A DNA stretch of 64,000 bases from Clostridiales bacterium (lineage in GTDB: Bacteria > Bacillota > Clostridia > Oscillospirales > CAG-382). Positions within the stretch are counted from its first letter, which is position 1; every line of letters begins with the position of its first letter. The stretch spans positions 311 to 64,310 of the forward strand of contig DMMZ01000043.1 in NCBI GenBank assembly GCA_003452915.1, given 5' to 3'. This document shows positions 1 through 11,152 of the stretch, piece by piece. The translations under genes were made by a program, and so were the position numbers. The notes under the pieces were generated by a model, which saw only the letters and a program-made list of their open reading frames with translations, was not told the origin of the DNA and searched no databases.

Positions 1-1
1 T

Positions 2-3000
2 GGACAAGCTGCCGAATTCGACTATGCAGGCACACAGGCTTGCCTTGCTCTAAAAGAAGAAGGCTACGAGGTTATACTCGCAAATTCCAATCCTGCAACA
101 ATAATGACCGACACCACCGTTGCCGACAAGGTATATATGGAGCCGCTTACGCTTGAATATGTAGCAAAAATACTGCGTTTTGAACGTCCGGATGCGCTTG
201 TCCCCGGTATAGGCGGACAGACAGGGCTTAACCTTGCAATGCAATTATATAAAAAAGGCATTCTCGAAGAATGTCAGGTTGAGCTGCTGGGTACAACCTT
301 TGAGAGTATTGAAAAAGCAGAGGATAGAGAGAAGTTCAAGGAGCTTTGCATTTCGCTTGGAGAGCCTGTTTTGCCCTCAGAAATAGCAGAAAGTATTGAA
401 AGTGGATTAAGAGCCGCACATAACATAGGTTATCCTGTTGTACTGCGTCCTGCTTTTACACTCGGCGGAACAGGCGGCGGTTTTGCCGATAATGACGAAG
501 AATTAAATGACCTTATGAAGCACGCTCTTGAGCTTTCCCCTGTTAGACAGGTGCTTGTTGAGAAAAGCATCAAGGGTTACAAGGAAATAGAATACGAAGT
601 AATAAGGGACTCTAATGATACAGCAATTACAATCTGTAACATGGAAAATATCGATCCCGTTGGAATACACACAGGGGATTCGATAGTCGTTTGCCCAAGC
701 CAGACACTCACAAACAAAGAATATCAACTTTTACGCGATAGTGCGCTTAAAATTATACGCGCTCTTAAAATCGAGGGTGGTTGCAACGTACAATTTGCTC
801 TTGATCCACTTTCGTTTAAATATTTTCTCATAGAGGTTAATCCCAGAGTATCACGCTCCTCCGCATTAGCGAGCAAGGCAAGCGGTTATCCGATTGCAAG
901 AGTATCTGCAAAAATAGCTGTCGGACTTAGACTTGACGAGATCATGCTTGCAAATACACCTGCGAGCTTTGAGCCTACGCTTGATTATGTTGTTACAAAA
1001 ATCGCACGCTTTCCGTTTGATAAGTTCGCAGCTGCATCCAATAAGTTAAGCACACAGATGAAGGCAACCGGCGAGGTAATGAGCATAGGCAGAACAATAG
1101 AAGAAAGCCTTTTAAAAGCTATTCGTTCACTTGAAGTAGGAGTATGCCATCTTTACTGTTCAAAGTTTGATAATTATACCACCGATGAGCTAATGGAATA
1201 CATTCGTGACGGTAGGGACGACAGACTTTTTGCGATAGCACAGCTAATCAGAAACAAAGTTGACCTTGGACTTATTTACAATGTTGTAAAAATCGATATG
1301 TTGTTTTTGGACAAGTTCAAGAACATAGTAGATTTTGAGAGTGTTTTGAATGCTAATCCGCTTGACATTGAAGTTTTAAAACAGGCTAAACGCATGGGAA
1401 TTTCCGACAAATATATTGCTAAGGTATGGAAAACTCCCGAAGATGAAATTTTTACTCTTCGTGAGAAAAACGGAATTATTCCTGTTTACAAGATGATAGA
1501 CACCTGTGCAAGTGAATTTGACAGTTATGTGCCATACTTTTATTCAACTTACGAGATTGAGAACGAGTCAATTGTCAGCGATAAAAAGAAAATTATTGTT
1601 CTCGGTTCGGGACCTATCCGCATAGGACAGGGCGTTGAATTTGATTATTCAACAGTACACGCAGTAAACACAATAAAAAACAACGGCTACGAGGCTATAA
1701 TAATAAATAACAACCCAGAGACGGTTTCCACCGATTACACAACCAGCGACAAGCTCTATTTTGAACCTCTTACGGTTGAGGATGTAATGAATATAGTTAA
1801 ACTGGAGAAGCCTATCGGTATAATTGCCGCACTTGGAGGTCAAACCGCAATCAATCTTGCAAAACCCCTTCAAGAACGTGGTGTAAAGATTGTCGGAACC
1901 GATGTACAAGCGATCGAAAATGCTGAGAACCGTGATTGCTTTGAAAAAATTCTGGCAAGGCTAGGTATTCCTCAGCCAATGGGAGTAGCGGTAACAAATA
2001 TTGCAGACGGAATAAAAGCGGCAAACAAGATAGGTTATCCTGTGCTTGTAAGACCGAGCTATGTTCTGGGCGGCAGAGCGATGCAGATAGTAACCAGCGA
2101 ACGTGCTTTAAAGGTTTATCTTCAGTCGGCCGTTGAGGTTGATGAAAAGCAGCCTGTTCTGGTAGACAGATATATTTCCGGCAAGGAGCTTGAGGTTGAC
2201 GCTATTTGCGACGGAAAAGATGTTTTTGTGCCCGGGATTATGGAGCACGTTGAGCGTACAGGCATACATTCGGGCGATAGCATAAGTGTATATCCAACCT
2301 TTAGTGTAAGCAATAAAATAAAAGAAACAATTCTCGATTATACAGTTAGGTTAGGGCTTGGAATAGGTATAATCGGACTTTATAATATTCAGTTTATAGT
2401 TGATAAAAATGATGATGTTTATATAATTGAGGTCAATCCACGTTCCTCTCGTACAGTGCCTTTCTTGTCAAAAGCGACAGGTTATTCTATGGCGGACATT
2501 GCAACGCTTGTTATTCTCGGGAAAAGCCTTAAGGAACAAGGTTTCACAACCGTATATCCAAAGGAAAAGGAAAAATGGTATGTAAAAGTTCCTGCGTTCT
2601 CCTTCTCAAAAATCAGAGGGCTTGACGCTTATCTTTCACCCGAAATGAAGTCCACAGGCGAGGCAATCGGTTACGATAAGTCGCTTACAAGAGCATTATA
2701 CAAGGCACTTCAAGCATCGGGAATGAATGTTGCCAATTACGGCACCATCTTTGTAACCATAGCTGACAAGGATAAGCAGGAAGCACTTCCCTTTATAAGA
2801 CGTTTTTACAATCTTGGTTTTAATATTGAGGCTACCAAAGGAACAGCAGATTTTCTTAAAGGACACGGTATTAAAACACGAACAAAAAACAAGTTAAGCT
2901 CAGGCAGTACAGAGATTTTGGATTCGATAAGACACGGACACGTTAACTATGTAATTTCCACACGAGATATAGATGTTGCATCGCAGGAGACAGACGGCTA

Positions 3001-3124
3001 CAGGATTCGTCGCTGTGCGGTTGAAAATAACGTGACAATGTTCACCGCGCTGGATACCGTAAAGGTGTTGCTTGATGTGTTAGAAGAAATAACAATATGC
3101 GTTTCAACGATTGACTCGGATTAG
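2..3124 (+). CDS. carB: Carbamoyl-phosphate synthase large subunit (5' truncated by window edge)
   Basis: Makes carbamoyl phosphate from bicarbonate, ammonia (from the small subunit) and two ATP; it supplies pyrimidine and arginine synthesis in the cytoplasm. The frame is open from base 2, so about 25-30 N-terminal residues lie outside the window; 1040 residues are visible against about 1070 for the family. The two homologous ATP-grasp halves are clear: [13 protein letters not shown] near the start of the first and [20 protein letters not shown] near the start of the second. A C-terminal MGS-like regulatory domain follows (around [15 protein letters not shown]). It leads the visible pyr operon, so its carbamoyl phosphate probably feeds PyrB mainly. 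carA is presumably just upstream. Confidence 0.97.
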   Translation, partial: GQAAEFDYAGTQACLALKEEGYEVILANSNPATIMTDTTVADKVYMEPLTLEYVAKILRFERPDALVPGIGGQTGLNLAMQLYKKGILEECQVELLGTTFESIEKAEDREKFKELCISLGEPVLPSEIAESIESGLRAAHNIGYPVVLRPAFTLGGTGGGFADNDEELNDLMKHALELSPVRQVLVEKSIKGYKEIEYEVIRDSNDTAITICNMENIDPVGIHTGDSIVVCPSQTLTNKEYQLLRDSALKIIRALKIEGGCNVQFALDPLSFKYFLIEVNPRVSRSSALASKASGYPIARVSAKIAVGLRLDEIMLANTPASFEPTLDYVVTKIARFPFDKFAAASNKLSTQMKATGEVMSIGRTIEESLLKAIRSLEVGVCHLYCSKFDNYTTDELMEYIRDGRDDRLFAIAQLIRNKVDLGLIYNVVKIDMLFLDKFKNIVDFESVLNANPLDIEVLKQAKRMGISDKYIAKVWKTPEDEIFTLREKNGIIPVYKMIDTCASEFDSYVPYFYSTYEIENESIVSDKKKIIVLGSGPIRIGQGVEFDYSTVHAVNTIKNNGYEAIIINNNPETVSTDYTTSDKLYFEPLTVEDVMNIVKLEKPIGIIAALGGQTAINLAKPLQERGVKIVGTDVQAIENAENRDCFEKILARLGIPQPMGVAVTNIADGIKAANKIGYPVLVRPSYVLGGRAMQIVTSERALKVYLQSAVEVDEKQPVLVDRYISGKELEVDAICDGKDVFVPGIMEHVERTGIHSGDSISVYPTFSVSNKIKETILDYTVRLGLGIGIIGLYNIQFIVDKNDDVYIIEVNPRSSRTVPFLSKATGYSMADIATLVILGKSLKEQGFTTVYPKEKEKWYVKVPAFSFSKIRGLDAYLSPEMKSTGEAIGYDKSLTRALYKALQASGMNVANYGTIFVTIADKDKQEALPFIRRFYNLGFNIEATKGTADFLKGHGIKTRTKNKLSSGSTEILDSIRHGHVNYVISTRDIDVASQETDGYRIRRCAVENNVTMFTALDTVKVLLDVLEEITICVSTIDSD

Positions 3125-3174
3125 AATTCAAAATCGCACAATTTCCACGCATAGACGAGAGGTAATAAAAAATT

Positions 3175-3906
3175 ATGGCAGAAAAGTATACAATTATTTC
3201 AAATACCAGAATAGCAAAAGATATATACGAGATGATTCTTGGCGGTTCTACCGAGAAGATCACTAACCCCGGGCAGTTTATAAACATAGAACTTGACGGT
3301 TTCTTTCTCCGCCGCCCAATATCGGTCTGCGATATTACAGACAGTGGAAATATGGTTATAATATACAAGCTGTTCGGTGACGGAACACATTACATGAGTA
3401 CCCTAAAAGAAGGTACTGTGCTTGACGTTCTCTCGGGGTTGGGAAACGGCTTTGATATTGCAAAGTCGGGTGATAAACCTCTGCTTATCGGTGGTGGTGT
3501 TGGAGTTCCTCCGTTGTATATGCTTGCAAAAAAGTTGATTGCGGAAAGAAAAATACCCTCGGTAATACTTGGTTTCAACAATGCTGACGAGGTTTTTTAC
3601 AAAGAAGAATTTGAGCAACTGGGATGTAAAACGCTTGTTGCAACAGTAGACGGAAGTATAGGTATCAAAGGCTTTGTAACCGATGCAATAAAAGAATTTG
3701 ACTACAATTATATCTTCACCTGCGGACCGCTTCCGATGTTAAAAGCGATTTATAATAATACCGAAATTGACGGACAATATTCGTTTGAAGAAAGAATGGG
3801 TTGCGGAATTGGTGCTTGTATGGGCTGTACCTGTAAAACACAGAACGGTTACAAACGCATATGTAAAGATGGTCCTGTTTTAAGGAGGTCAGAAATATTA
3901 TGGTAG
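3175..3906 (+). CDS. pyrK: Dihydroorotate dehydrogenase B electron-transfer subunit
   Basis: FAD and [2Fe-2S] protein that passes electrons from the PyrD FMN to NAD+ in the heterotetrameric type 1B dihydroorotate dehydrogenase. The 243 residues show the flavin-binding RRPISV motif near residue 50, a nucleotide-binding stretch IGGGVGVPPLYML near residue 105, and a C-terminal cluster of cysteines at about 210, 215, 218 and 230 that fits the [2Fe-2S] site. Its 3' end overlaps the pyrD start by 7 bases, consistent with translational coupling of the two subunits. ATG start at 3175 follows a purine-rich GAGAGG. Confidence 0.95.
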   Translation: MAEKYTIISNTRIAKDIYEMILGGSTEKITNPGQFINIELDGFFLRRPISVCDITDSGNMVIIYKLFGDGTHYMSTLKEGTVLDVLSGLGNGFDIAKSGDKPLLIGGGVGVPPLYMLAKKLIAERKIPSVILGFNNADEVFYKEEFEQLGCKTLVATVDGSIGIKGFVTDAIKEFDYNYIFTCGPLPMLKAIYNNTEIDGQYSFEERMGCGIGACMGCTCKTQNGYKRICKDGPVLRRSEILW

Positions 3907-4814
3907 ACCTTTCGGTTTCATTAAGCGGTTTAACGCTAGACAACCCGATTATTCCTGCAAGCGGTTGCTTTAGTTACGGCAGAGAGTTTGCAGATCTTTT
4001 TGACATAAACATTCTCGGATCATTCTCCTTTAAAGGCACAACAAAAGAGCCTAGACTTGGAAACCCCACTCCCAGAATTGCCGAAACACAGTCTGGAATG
4101 CTAAACGCTGTCGGACTTCAAAATCCCGGTATTGACATGGTTGTAAAAAATCAGCTTGCGTACATGGACAGGTATTTTCACAAAAAAGTTATCGCAAATA
4201 TAAGCGGATTTTCGATAGAAGAATATATCTATTGCACCGAGAAGATAAATAACATTGAACAGGTAGGAATAATAGAAGTAAAGATAAGCTGCCCGAATGT
4301 ATACGGCGGCGGAATTGAATTCGGAACAGATGCGAAAAGTGCGGCTGAGGTCACACGTGCGGTAAAAGCTGTTTCAAAAAAACCTGTTTACATCAAGTTA
4401 TCACCCAATGTTACCGATATAACCGAGATTGCAAAAGCCTGTGAGGATGCGGGAGCGGACGGTCTTAGCCTTATAAACACACTCTTAGGCATGAGAATTG
4501 ACATAAAGAAACGCAAGCCCTTGCTTGCAAACAAGACAGGCGGTTTGTCGGGTCCGGCAGTTTTCCCGATTGCGTTGCGTATGGTGTATCAGGTTTATGA
4601 GGTGGTTAAAATCCCGATTATGGGTATGGGCGGTGTTTCGTCAGCTGCCGATGTTATCGAAATGATGATGGCAGGTGCAAGTGCTGTTCAGATTGGTGCT
4701 GCAACCCTAAAAAATCCATATATCTGCAAGGAAATTATTGAACAGTTACCCATAGAAGCGGAAAAGCTAAAAATAAACAGTCTAAAAGACATTATAGGAG
4801 TGGCACATATATGA
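3900..4814 (+). CDS. pyrD: Dihydroorotate dehydrogenase, type 1B catalytic subunit
   Basis: Oxidises dihydroorotate to orotate using FMN, the fourth step of pyrimidine synthesis; soluble, partner of PyrK. The 304 residues have the class 1 motif ISCPN with the catalytic cysteine at about residue 131, an FMN-binding [13 protein letters not shown] stretch near the C-terminus, and the N-terminal [13 protein letters not shown] motif. A strong AGGAGG lies inside the end of pyrK just before the ATG. The stop overlaps the pyrF start by four bases. Presence of adjacent pyrK rules for type 1B (NAD-linked) rather than fumarate-linked 1A. Confidence 0.96.
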   Translation: MVDLSVSLSGLTLDNPIIPASGCFSYGREFADLFDINILGSFSFKGTTKEPRLGNPTPRIAETQSGMLNAVGLQNPGIDMVVKNQLAYMDRYFHKKVIANISGFSIEEYIYCTEKINNIEQVGIIEVKISCPNVYGGGIEFGTDAKSAAEVTRAVKAVSKKPVYIKLSPNVTDITEIAKACEDAGADGLSLINTLLGMRIDIKKRKPLLANKTGGLSGPAVFPIALRMVYQVYEVVKIPIMGMGGVSSAADVIEMMMAGASAVQIGAATLKNPYICKEIIEQLPIEAEKLKINSLKDIIGVAHI

Positions 4815-5515
4815 AGAAAGACGTTATTATTGCTTGTGATTTTCAGTCATGGGAAAAGACCAAAGAGTTTCTAAATCTATTTACCGAGGAAAAGCCGTTT
4901 TTAAAGATAGGTATGGAGCTTTTTTACGCCGAAGGCCCTCAGGCAGTAAGAGAAATGAAAGCGAGAGGGCATAAGATTTTTCTGGATTTAAAACTGCATG
5001 ACATTCCAAATACAGTAAAAAAAGCTATGAAAAGCCTCTCTAATTTAGATATTGATATGTGTAACGTACACGCTTCAGGTACAATCGAAATGATGAAGGC
5101 TGCGCTTGAAGGTTTGACAAAAGCAGACGGCAGCAGACCGCTTTTGATTGCTGTAACACAACTTACCTCAACTGACGAACAAAGGTTACATGACGAGCTT
5201 CTTATAGAAAAGAACATGGACGAGACAGTTATGCATTATGCAAAAAATGCAGCAGCTGCAGGACTTGACGGAGTGGTATGCTCACCTCTTGAAGCGGAAA
5301 AGGTCAAGGAAGTGTGTGGAAACAGCTTTTTAACCGTCACTCCCGGAATTCGCTTTGAGGGTGGAGAAATGGGCGACCAAAAGCGTGTTACTACTCCTTC
5401 AAGAGCAAGAGAAATTGGCTCTGATTTTATAGTTATCGGCAGACCGATAACAGATGCACCTGACCCCGTTGAAGCATACAGACAGGCAGTAAATGATTTT
5501 TTAGGAGAAAAATAA
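4811..5515 (+). CDS. pyrF: Orotidine 5'-phosphate decarboxylase
   Basis: Decarboxylates OMP to UMP, the last de novo step. The 234-residue product has the family signature [11 protein letters not shown], with the catalytic Asp-Lys-Asp at about D59, K61 and D64, and a phosphate-binding end [14 protein letters not shown]. The ATG overlaps the pyrD stop (ATGA), and pyrE follows two bases after its stop, so the three genes are tightly coupled. Length is normal for the short bacterial class. Confidence 0.97.
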   Translation: MKKDVIIACDFQSWEKTKEFLNLFTEEKPFLKIGMELFYAEGPQAVREMKARGHKIFLDLKLHDIPNTVKKAMKSLSNLDIDMCNVHASGTIEMMKAALEGLTKADGSRPLLIAVTQLTSTDEQRLHDELLIEKNMDETVMHYAKNAAAAGLDGVVCSPLEAEKVKEVCGNSFLTVTPGIRFEGGEMGDQKRVTTPSRAREIGSDFIVIGRPITDAPDPVEAYRQAVNDFLGEK

Positions 5516-5517
5516 AA

Positions 5518-6150
5518 ATGAAAAAAGAAATAGCAAGCGACTTATTATCAATCGGAGCGGTATTTTTAAGACCGCAACAGCCTTTTACTTGGGCAAGCGG
5601 AATAAAAAGCCCTATATATTGCGATAACAGGCTTACCCTAACCGCACCCGAGGTCAGAACAAGGATAGAAAATGGACTTTGCGGTTTAATTAAAGAAAAC
5701 TACCCCGACTGCGAGGTGCTCATGGGAACCTCAACAGCAGGAATTGCCCACGCCGCAATTGTCGGACATATAACGGGACTTCCTATGGGTTATGTGCGCT
5801 CGGGAGCAAAGGATCACGGCAGAGCAAACCAAATAGAAGGTAAGCTCCTGCCAGGACAAAAGGTTGTAGTTGTAGAGGACCTTATTTCCACAGGCGGAAG
5901 CGTTATCGAGGTTGTTAACGTGCTTCGCGAAGCAGGAGCGGATGTTCTCGGTGTTGTAAGTATTTTCACTTATGGAATGCAAAAAGGCATTCAAAAACTT
6001 GCGGAAGCTAATGTAAAAAACATCAGCCTGACCGACTTTGATACAATTATTAATGTAGCTGCGGAAAAGGGTTATATACCTGAAACAGATATAAAAAGGT
6101 TGATAGCTTTCAGAAACAATCCCTCTGATGAAAACTGGATAACAGGATAA
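5518..6150 (+). CDS. pyrE: Orotate phosphoribosyltransferase
   Basis: Joins orotate and PRPP to give OMP. The 210 residues carry the type I phosphoribosyltransferase PRPP loop [13 protein letters not shown] at about residues 116-128 and the flexible catalytic region [13 protein letters not shown] near residue 97. AGGAG at 5503-5507 serves the ATG at 5518. It sits between pyrF and pyrB in the operon; order pyrF-pyrE is common in Firmicutes. Confidence 0.97.
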   Translation: MKKEIASDLLSIGAVFLRPQQPFTWASGIKSPIYCDNRLTLTAPEVRTRIENGLCGLIKENYPDCEVLMGTSTAGIAHAAIVGHITGLPMGYVRSGAKDHGRANQIEGKLLPGQKVVVVEDLISTGGSVIEVVNVLREAGADVLGVVSIFTYGMQKGIQKLAEANVKNISLTDFDTIINVAAEKGYIPETDIKRLIAFRNNPSDENWITG

Positions 6151-6171
6151 TACAAGAAAAGGGTGGTATTT

Positions 6172-7089
6172 ATGCGGCATTTAATTGATATTACGGACCT
6201 TACAGTTGAGGAAATTAATAATTTAGTCACTGTTTCCGAGAACATAATAAAAGACAAAAGCAGTTTTTCCGAGATATGCAAAGGGAAAAAGATTGCAACG
6301 TTGTTTTATGAGCCGAGTACGAGAACACGTCTTAGCTTTGAGGCTGCTATGCTGGAGCTTGGCGGTAATGTTCTTGGTTTTGCTTCGGCGGACAGCAGTA
6401 GTGTATCAAAAGGCGAGACTGTAACCGATACTGTGCGAACGGTAGGCTGTTACGCAGATATCATTGCAATGCGTCATCCCAAGGAAGGCGCACCTATGGC
6501 TGCATCAAAGTATTCGCCAGTTCCGATAATAAACTCAGGTGACGGCGGACATAATCACCCGACACAGACTCTTGCCGACCTTTTAACCATTCAACTTGAA
6601 AAAGGACGTCTTGATAACTTTACGATAGGTTTTTGCGGTGATTTGATGTTCGGAAGAACGGTTCACTCTCTGATAAACGCACTTTCAAGATACAAAAACA
6701 TCAACTTTGTTTTTATTTCGCCAGAGGAATTAAAAATTCCTGCTTATATCAAAGAGGACACTTTAAATAAAAAAGGTCTTCCTTATAAAGAAGTCGAACG
6801 GCTTGAGGAAGTAATGCCCGAGCTAGATATTTTGTACATGACAAGAGTACAAAGAGAGCGTTTCTTCAACGAGGCAGATTATATAAGGCTCAAGGACAGC
6901 TATATTTTAGAGCCTAATAAACTTATTAATGCAAAAAAAGACCTTTCGATACTTCATCCCCTACCAAGAGTGAACGAAATTTCTCATAGCATAGACGATG
7001 ATCCGAGAGCGTGTTATTTCAAACAAGTTTTAAACGGAAAATATATAAGAATGGCTCTAATAATGAAGTTATTGGAGGTGCAGGTATGA
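6172..7089 (+). CDS. pyrB: Aspartate carbamoyltransferase catalytic subunit
   Basis: Condenses carbamoyl phosphate with aspartate, the committed pyrimidine step. The 305 residues hold the carbamoyl-phosphate motif [10 protein letters not shown] (about 48-57) and the [10 protein letters not shown] motif. I prefer ATG 6172, which follows AAAAGGGTGG at a normal distance; a GTG at 6163 lies inside that site. The stop overlaps the pyrI ATG by four bases (ATGA at 7086), so the catalytic and regulatory chains are co-translated. Confidence 0.96.
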   Translation: MRHLIDITDLTVEEINNLVTVSENIIKDKSSFSEICKGKKIATLFYEPSTRTRLSFEAAMLELGGNVLGFASADSSSVSKGETVTDTVRTVGCYADIIAMRHPKEGAPMAASKYSPVPIINSGDGGHNHPTQTLADLLTIQLEKGRLDNFTIGFCGDLMFGRTVHSLINALSRYKNINFVFISPEELKIPAYIKEDTLNKKGLPYKEVERLEEVMPELDILYMTRVQRERFFNEADYIRLKDSYILEPNKLINAKKDLSILHPLPRVNEISHSIDDDPRACYFKQVLNGKYIRMALIMKLLEVQV

Positions 7090-7502
7090 AAATAGACGAA
7101 ATACAAAACGGTATTGTCCTCGATCATATAAAAGCCGGTAACAGTATGAAAATTTATAAATATCTTGACCTTGACAAGCTTGATTGTACTGTTGCTTTAA
7201 TTCGTAATGTAAAAAGCAATAAAATGGGCAAAAAGGATATAATAAAAATCGATTCGCCGATAAAAATAAACCTTGAGGTGCTTGGCTATATCGATTCCGG
7301 AATTACAGTAAATATTATAAATAACGGTGTTTTATGCGATAAACACAAGCTGGAACTTCCCGAAAAGCTCACTAATGTTATACGATGTAAAAATCCACGT
7401 TGCATTACAACGGTAGAGTCGCATCTCAACAGCGTTTTTAAACTCTCGGACAGAGAAAAGGGTATTTATCGCTGCGAATATTGCGAAGCAGAAAACAGTT
7501 AA
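7086..7502 (+). CDS. pyrI: Aspartate carbamoyltransferase regulatory subunit
   Basis: Allosteric partner of PyrB; binds CTP/ATP and holds a structural zinc. The 138 residues start MKIDEIQNG at 7086, overlapping pyrB, rather than at an upstream ATG-like start inside pyrB in the same frame. The zinc site is visible as CKNPRC near residue 100 and CEYC near the C-terminus. Its presence means the enzyme is the PyrB-PyrI holoenzyme, so feedback control by nucleotides is expected. Confidence 0.95.
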   Translation: MKIDEIQNGIVLDHIKAGNSMKIYKYLDLDKLDCTVALIRNVKSNKMGKKDIIKIDSPIKINLEVLGYIDSGITVNIINNGVLCDKHKLELPEKLTNVIRCKNPRCITTVESHLNSVFKLSDREKGIYRCEYCEAENS

Positions 7503-7991
7503 ATGGAATACGAACATTTAGACCATGTTTTTGGTCCTATATATGATAAAAACTCAGAGATATTAATACTGGGCAGTTTTCCATCTGTAAAATCAAGGGA
7601 AATTTCCTTTTATTACGGTCATCCACAGAACCGTTTCTGGGTTGTATTAGAAAAATTGTTTGACGAAAAAGTCGGTACAACGATTGAGGAAAGACGTGCT
7701 TTTTTGTTTAAAAATCGTATAGCCGTCTGGGATGTTATTCAATCCTGTGATATTATCGGATCAAGCGACAGTAGTATAAAAAATGTGGTGGCAACTGACC
7801 TTGACATTATCCTTAGCAGGTGCGAAATTAGGCGGATATTTATAAACGGCAAAACTGCCGCACGACTTTACGACAAATATATCAAGCCTAAGATAGATAG
7901 GAAAGCGATTGTTTTACCCTCCACTTCTCCTGCTAATGCAGCATTTAATCTTGATAAGCTGTTTGAAGCATGGAAAATCATAAAATTATAA
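7503..7991 (+). CDS. DNA glycosylase of the uracil-DNA glycosylase superfamily (deoxyinosine / G:T,U mismatch type)
   Basis: Likely removes deaminated bases (hypoxanthine or uracil) from DNA. The 162 residues begin with a HVFGPIYDKNSEILILGSFPSV-type N-terminus (the active-site LGSFPS loop) followed by FYYGHPQNRFW, and end with the substrate-binding PSTSPANA. These features fit the small DNA-deoxyinosine glycosylase family rather than UDG family 1. The ATG directly follows the pyrI stop with no gap, so it is read as the last gene of the pyr operon. Substrate is inferred from family only. Confidence 0.85.
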   Translation: MEYEHLDHVFGPIYDKNSEILILGSFPSVKSREISFYYGHPQNRFWVVLEKLFDEKVGTTIEERRAFLFKNRIAVWDVIQSCDIIGSSDSSIKNVVATDLDIILSRCEIRRIFINGKTAARLYDKYIKPKIDRKAIVLPSTSPANAAFNLDKLFEAWKIIKL

Positions 7992-8033
7992 AAAGACACG
8001 ACCGAAAGCGTTAAGCTTAAAGTAGTGTCTTTT
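7991..8033. terminator. Bidirectional terminator between pyr operon and the DUF3795 gene
   Basis: Arms AAAAGACAC and GTGTCTTTT enclose a loop that contains a second small palindrome (TTAAGCTTAA). It lies between two convergent genes, and T-runs are present on both strands. Confidence 0.6.
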
Positions 8034-8037
8034 ATGT

Positions 8038-8709
8038 TTAAGTATTGATTGTTAGAAATTCACTATCAATCCACAGAGTAGCTATTGTTGCGGTAAATTT
8101 TAAAACGCAATAGTTCGGGTCTTCGGTTCCTCTGGGAAAATGATTTATAAGCCATTCCTGCCAAATTTCCTTTTTGATTTCCATATCATCAACAATTTCC
8201 GTTTTGCCGATAAGCGTAACACTGTTTCCGCCGCTGTAATAACATACACTGCTGTTTGGATTTTTAATAAAATGTTTTACTTTTTCGGAACATAACCCTG
8301 TTGAAAAATAAGCTGTGTGAAAACTCTCATTCTTTAACTTTGATAATACACAAACACGCGGGAAACCCGAATCGTTAATTGATGCTATTGTAATTTGGTT
8401 GCAATTATTAAGTAATTCAGCTGCTTTTAACTTGATATCTCTTTCCAGCTTTGCCCATTCTCTGCACTGCTCGATTCTTGCTCTCGCAGGTGTATCACCA
8501 TGCGCAGGATCGCATGAATACTGGGTAAGTAACTCACAGGGAATATCGTTGCAATCTCCGCAATGTAATAACCCTTTGCCTTGACAGCACTGTGCAACGG
8601 GGCATTCACCATGAAAAGGGTTGCCATTTGTTGCAATACAACCACCGCAATTATCGGTCTCTATCCATCCGCAGCCTTGGCATTTTAAACCGCATCTTGT
8701 ATCAATCAT
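8038..8709 (-). CDS. DUF3795-like cysteine-rich domain fused to a pyridoxamine-5'-phosphate-oxidase-like domain
   Basis: Function not known. The first 70 or so residues are cysteine-rich (MIDTRCGLKCQGCGW, then CGGC, CPVAQCC, CGDCNDIPC), the pattern of DUF3795 proteins, which probably bind metal or an Fe-S cluster. The rest (from about ITIASINDSGFPRVCVL) reads as a flavin-binding split-barrel of the PNPOx-like family. Start chosen at 8709 because TGGAGA lies just upstream; a longer frame to 8814 has no such site. A promoter with TTGACA/TATATT precedes it. A separate DUF3795 protein is at 36257-36811. Confidence 0.75.
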   Translation of the reverse strand: MIDTRCGLKCQGCGWIETDNCGGCIATNGNPFHGECPVAQCCQGKGLLHCGDCNDIPCELLTQYSCDPAHGDTPARARIEQCREWAKLERDIKLKAAELLNNCNQITIASINDSGFPRVCVLSKLKNESFHTAYFSTGLCSEKVKHFIKNPNSSVCYYSGGNSVTLIGKTEIVDDMEIKKEIWQEWLINHFPRGTEDPNYCVLKFTATIATLWIDSEFLTINT

Positions 8710-8745
8710 AATATTCTCCACATTAAAAGTTATACCAACACAAGC

Positions 8746-8774
8746 AATATAACAATAATTACTTAAATTGTCAA
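8746..8774 (-). promoter_or_regulatory. Sigma-A type promoter for the DUF3795/PNPOx gene
   Basis: Read on the minus strand: TTGACA (8769-8774), 17-base spacer, TATATT (8746-8751), about 35 bases before the ATG at 8709. Confidence 0.7.
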
Positions 8775-8809
8775 TTAAACTTAATAAAAATATTTTATAA
8801 ACAACTGAA

Positions 8810-9012
8810 AGCATCCCTACAGCCTAAAAACGACTGAAGGGGATGCTCTCAGGAGGTAAATTGATAAATGGAGATCAAAAACGAAATTATATTGTGTTAT
8901 CGAAACAAATAATTCCGAAGTCGACCATTTACCTTCGATATATCGTAATACGATTATCGACAGTAATAAAAGTATAATTATATAGCGAGTTTCCGATCGC
9001 AATCGGTTATAA
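8810..9012 (-). terminator. Non-coding stretch after glnN with a terminator-like hairpin
   Basis: No gene is supported between the glnN stop and the next promoter. It holds a hairpin with 8-bp arms AGCATCCC/GGGATGCT (8813-8846) and a small CCGAT/ATCGG hairpin next to the glnN stop. Neither has a long T-run, so termination is likely but not certain. Confidence 0.45.
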
Positions 9013-11115
9013 TTATACGGAGTAAAGAATTTCGCCGTATGCGGGGAACGGCCAGTATTTAGCTCCAACAAGAGTTTCGAGTTCGTCAGCAATAACACGA
9101 AGTTCTTGCATTTCGGAAAGTATGGAATCTTTGCAGAAATTCGCAAGAGAAGCGGTATCTCCGTGATAATCACCTGCGGAGATAAGTGCTTTTTCCAGAG
9201 TTTCTGCCTTTTTGTAGAGAATAGTAGAAAGCTTACTTATTTTTCCTGCAAGAGCAACCTCACCGCTGCTGGATATGTCTATGCCGATATCTTTATTTGC
9301 TTTTGCTGCTTCCGCAAGCATCTTTCCGTATTCGTAAACAGCTGGAAGAATATCCTTGCGTGTCATATCGAGCATGGTAAGGGCCTCAATATTAATAACC
9401 TTGTAATAATTCTCAAGCAACAATTCGCAGCGTGAACGAATTTCCGGCTCAGTAAATATTTTGTACTTTGAGAATAACTTGATATTCTTTTTACTTACAA
9501 AGTAAGGAAGAGCCTCGGGTGTGGACTTGAGATTAAGTAATCCGCGTTTTTCAGCTTCAACTACCCATTCTTTTGCGTAGTTATTGCCGTTAAAGATAAT
9601 GCGCTTGTGCTTAACAACAGTATCTTTAACAATAGCATCAACTTCGCTTGCAATGTCGGTTGCTTTTTCAAGACGATCAGCAAACTCTGAAAGTGCGTCG
9701 GCTACTATTGTATTGAGTATTATATTCGGACCCGAAACCGAGAATGAAGAGCCTAACATACGGAATTCGAATTTATTACCTGTAAAAGCAAATGGAGAAG
9801 TTCGGTTGCGATCGGTAGTGTCCTTCTTGAAGTCAGGAAGGACATTTACACCTGTCTGCATCTTGTTAGATTTTACACAGTTGTATTCGCAACCTGTTTC
9901 AATCGACTCAAGAACAGAAGTAAGCTCATCACCCAAGAACATAGAAACGATTGCGGGAGGTGCTTCATTTGCACCAAGGCGATGATCATTTCCTGCACTT
10001 GCAACGGAAATTCTAAGTAAATCCTGATGCTCATCAACCGCTTTTATAATTGCTGCAAGGAATAAAAGGAATCTCTTGTTAGCAATCGGATTTTTACCCG
10101 GATGGAATAAATTTATACCAGTATTTGTAGAAAGTGACCAGTTATTATGTTTGCCGCTACCATTAACACCGGCAAACGGCTTTTCATGAAGAAGACAAGC
10201 CATTCCATGACGTTCGGCTACTCTTTTCATTATTTCCATGGTGAGCTGATTATGGTCAACTGCGATGTTTGTGGTTGTGAACACAGGAGCAAGCTCATGC
10301 TGTGCCGGTGCAACCTCATTATGCTCGGTCTTTGCAAGAATACCAAGCTTCCAGAGTTCCTTGTTAAGATCCTCCATAAAAGCCATAACTCTTGGTCTGA
10401 TTGAGCCGAAATAATGATCCTCAAGCTCCTGACCCTTGGGAGGTTTTGCACCGAAAAGTGTTCTGCCTGTAAAACGAAGATCCTTGCGTTTTAAGAAGGA
10501 AGCTCTGTCTACAAGAAAATATTCCTGTTCGGGGCCAACTGTAGAATTTACATAAGAAACGTCTTTATCGCCGAACAGATTAAGAACTCTGCTTGCTTGT
10601 TTACTGATTAACTCCATTGAACGGAGCAAAGGCATTTTTTTGTCAAGAACCTCTCCGCCGTAAGAACAGAATATTGTAGGAATGCAAAGCGAATTGTCTT
10701 TTATAAATGCATAGGATGTGGGATCCCATGCGGTGTAACCTCTGGCTTCGAAAGTAGCTCTCAGACCTCCGGATGGAAAAGAAGATGCATCCGGTTCACC
10801 TTTTATAAGTTCTTTACCAGAGAACTCCATAATAACCTTACCGTCACTCTGAGGAGAGATAAAGCTGTCATGCTTTTCAGCTGTTATGCCTGTCATTGGC
10901 TGGAACCAGTGTGTATAATGGGTTGCACCTTTTTCAAGAGCCCAGTCCTTCATCGCACTTGCGACTATATTTGCTACTGTTATATCGAGATCATTACCCG
11001 ATTCGATTGTATTTTTAAGAGATTTATATATTTCTTTAGGTAGCTTTTCCTTCATGACGGAGTCGCTGAACACAAGAGAACCAAAAATCTCCGGCACTTT
11101 CAATGCATTGCTCAA
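9013..11115 (-). CDS. glnN: Glutamine synthetase type III
   Basis: ATP-dependent synthesis of glutamine from glutamate and ammonia. At 700 residues it matches the large GSIII class found in Bacteroidetes, cyanobacteria and ruminal/gut clostridia. Typical segments are THWFQPMTG near residue 80, the GSIII-typical [20 protein letters not shown], the ATP/ammonia region [12 protein letters not shown] and [17 protein letters not shown]. The frame starts with TTG at 11115 after GGAAGG; an ATG between them is in a frame that closes at once. It lies 37 bases downstream of asnA, so both are probably one transcript. A second, type I enzyme is encoded at 17758-18990. Confidence 0.95.
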   Translation of the reverse strand: MSNALKVPEIFGSLVFSDSVMKEKLPKEIYKSLKNTIESGNDLDITVANIVASAMKDWALEKGATHYTHWFQPMTGITAEKHDSFISPQSDGKVIMEFSGKELIKGEPDASSFPSGGLRATFEARGYTAWDPTSYAFIKDNSLCIPTIFCSYGGEVLDKKMPLLRSMELISKQASRVLNLFGDKDVSYVNSTVGPEQEYFLVDRASFLKRKDLRFTGRTLFGAKPPKGQELEDHYFGSIRPRVMAFMEDLNKELWKLGILAKTEHNEVAPAQHELAPVFTTTNIAVDHNQLTMEIMKRVAERHGMACLLHEKPFAGVNGSGKHNNWSLSTNTGINLFHPGKNPIANKRFLLFLAAIIKAVDEHQDLLRISVASAGNDHRLGANEAPPAIVSMFLGDELTSVLESIETGCEYNCVKSNKMQTGVNVLPDFKKDTTDRNRTSPFAFTGNKFEFRMLGSSFSVSGPNIILNTIVADALSEFADRLEKATDIASEVDAIVKDTVVKHKRIIFNGNNYAKEWVVEAEKRGLLNLKSTPEALPYFVSKKNIKLFSKYKIFTEPEIRSRCELLLENYYKVINIEALTMLDMTRKDILPAVYEYGKMLAEAAKANKDIGIDISSSGEVALAGKISKLSTILYKKAETLEKALISAGDYHGDTASLANFCKDSILSEMQELRVIADELETLVGAKYWPFPAYGEILYSV

Positions 11116-11152
11116 AAAAATTTCATCCTTCCGTTTTTCAATATATTATTAA

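Noticed and set aside
8817..9173. 118-codon open frame on the minus strand overlapping the 3' end of glnN
   Set aside because: Overlaps a solid gene in another frame, has no recognisable domain and no ribosome-binding site; the composition is that of AT-rich non-coding DNA.
9584..9985. 133-codon frame opposite glnN
   Set aside because: Antisense shadow of a conserved enzyme with no ribosome-binding site or domain.
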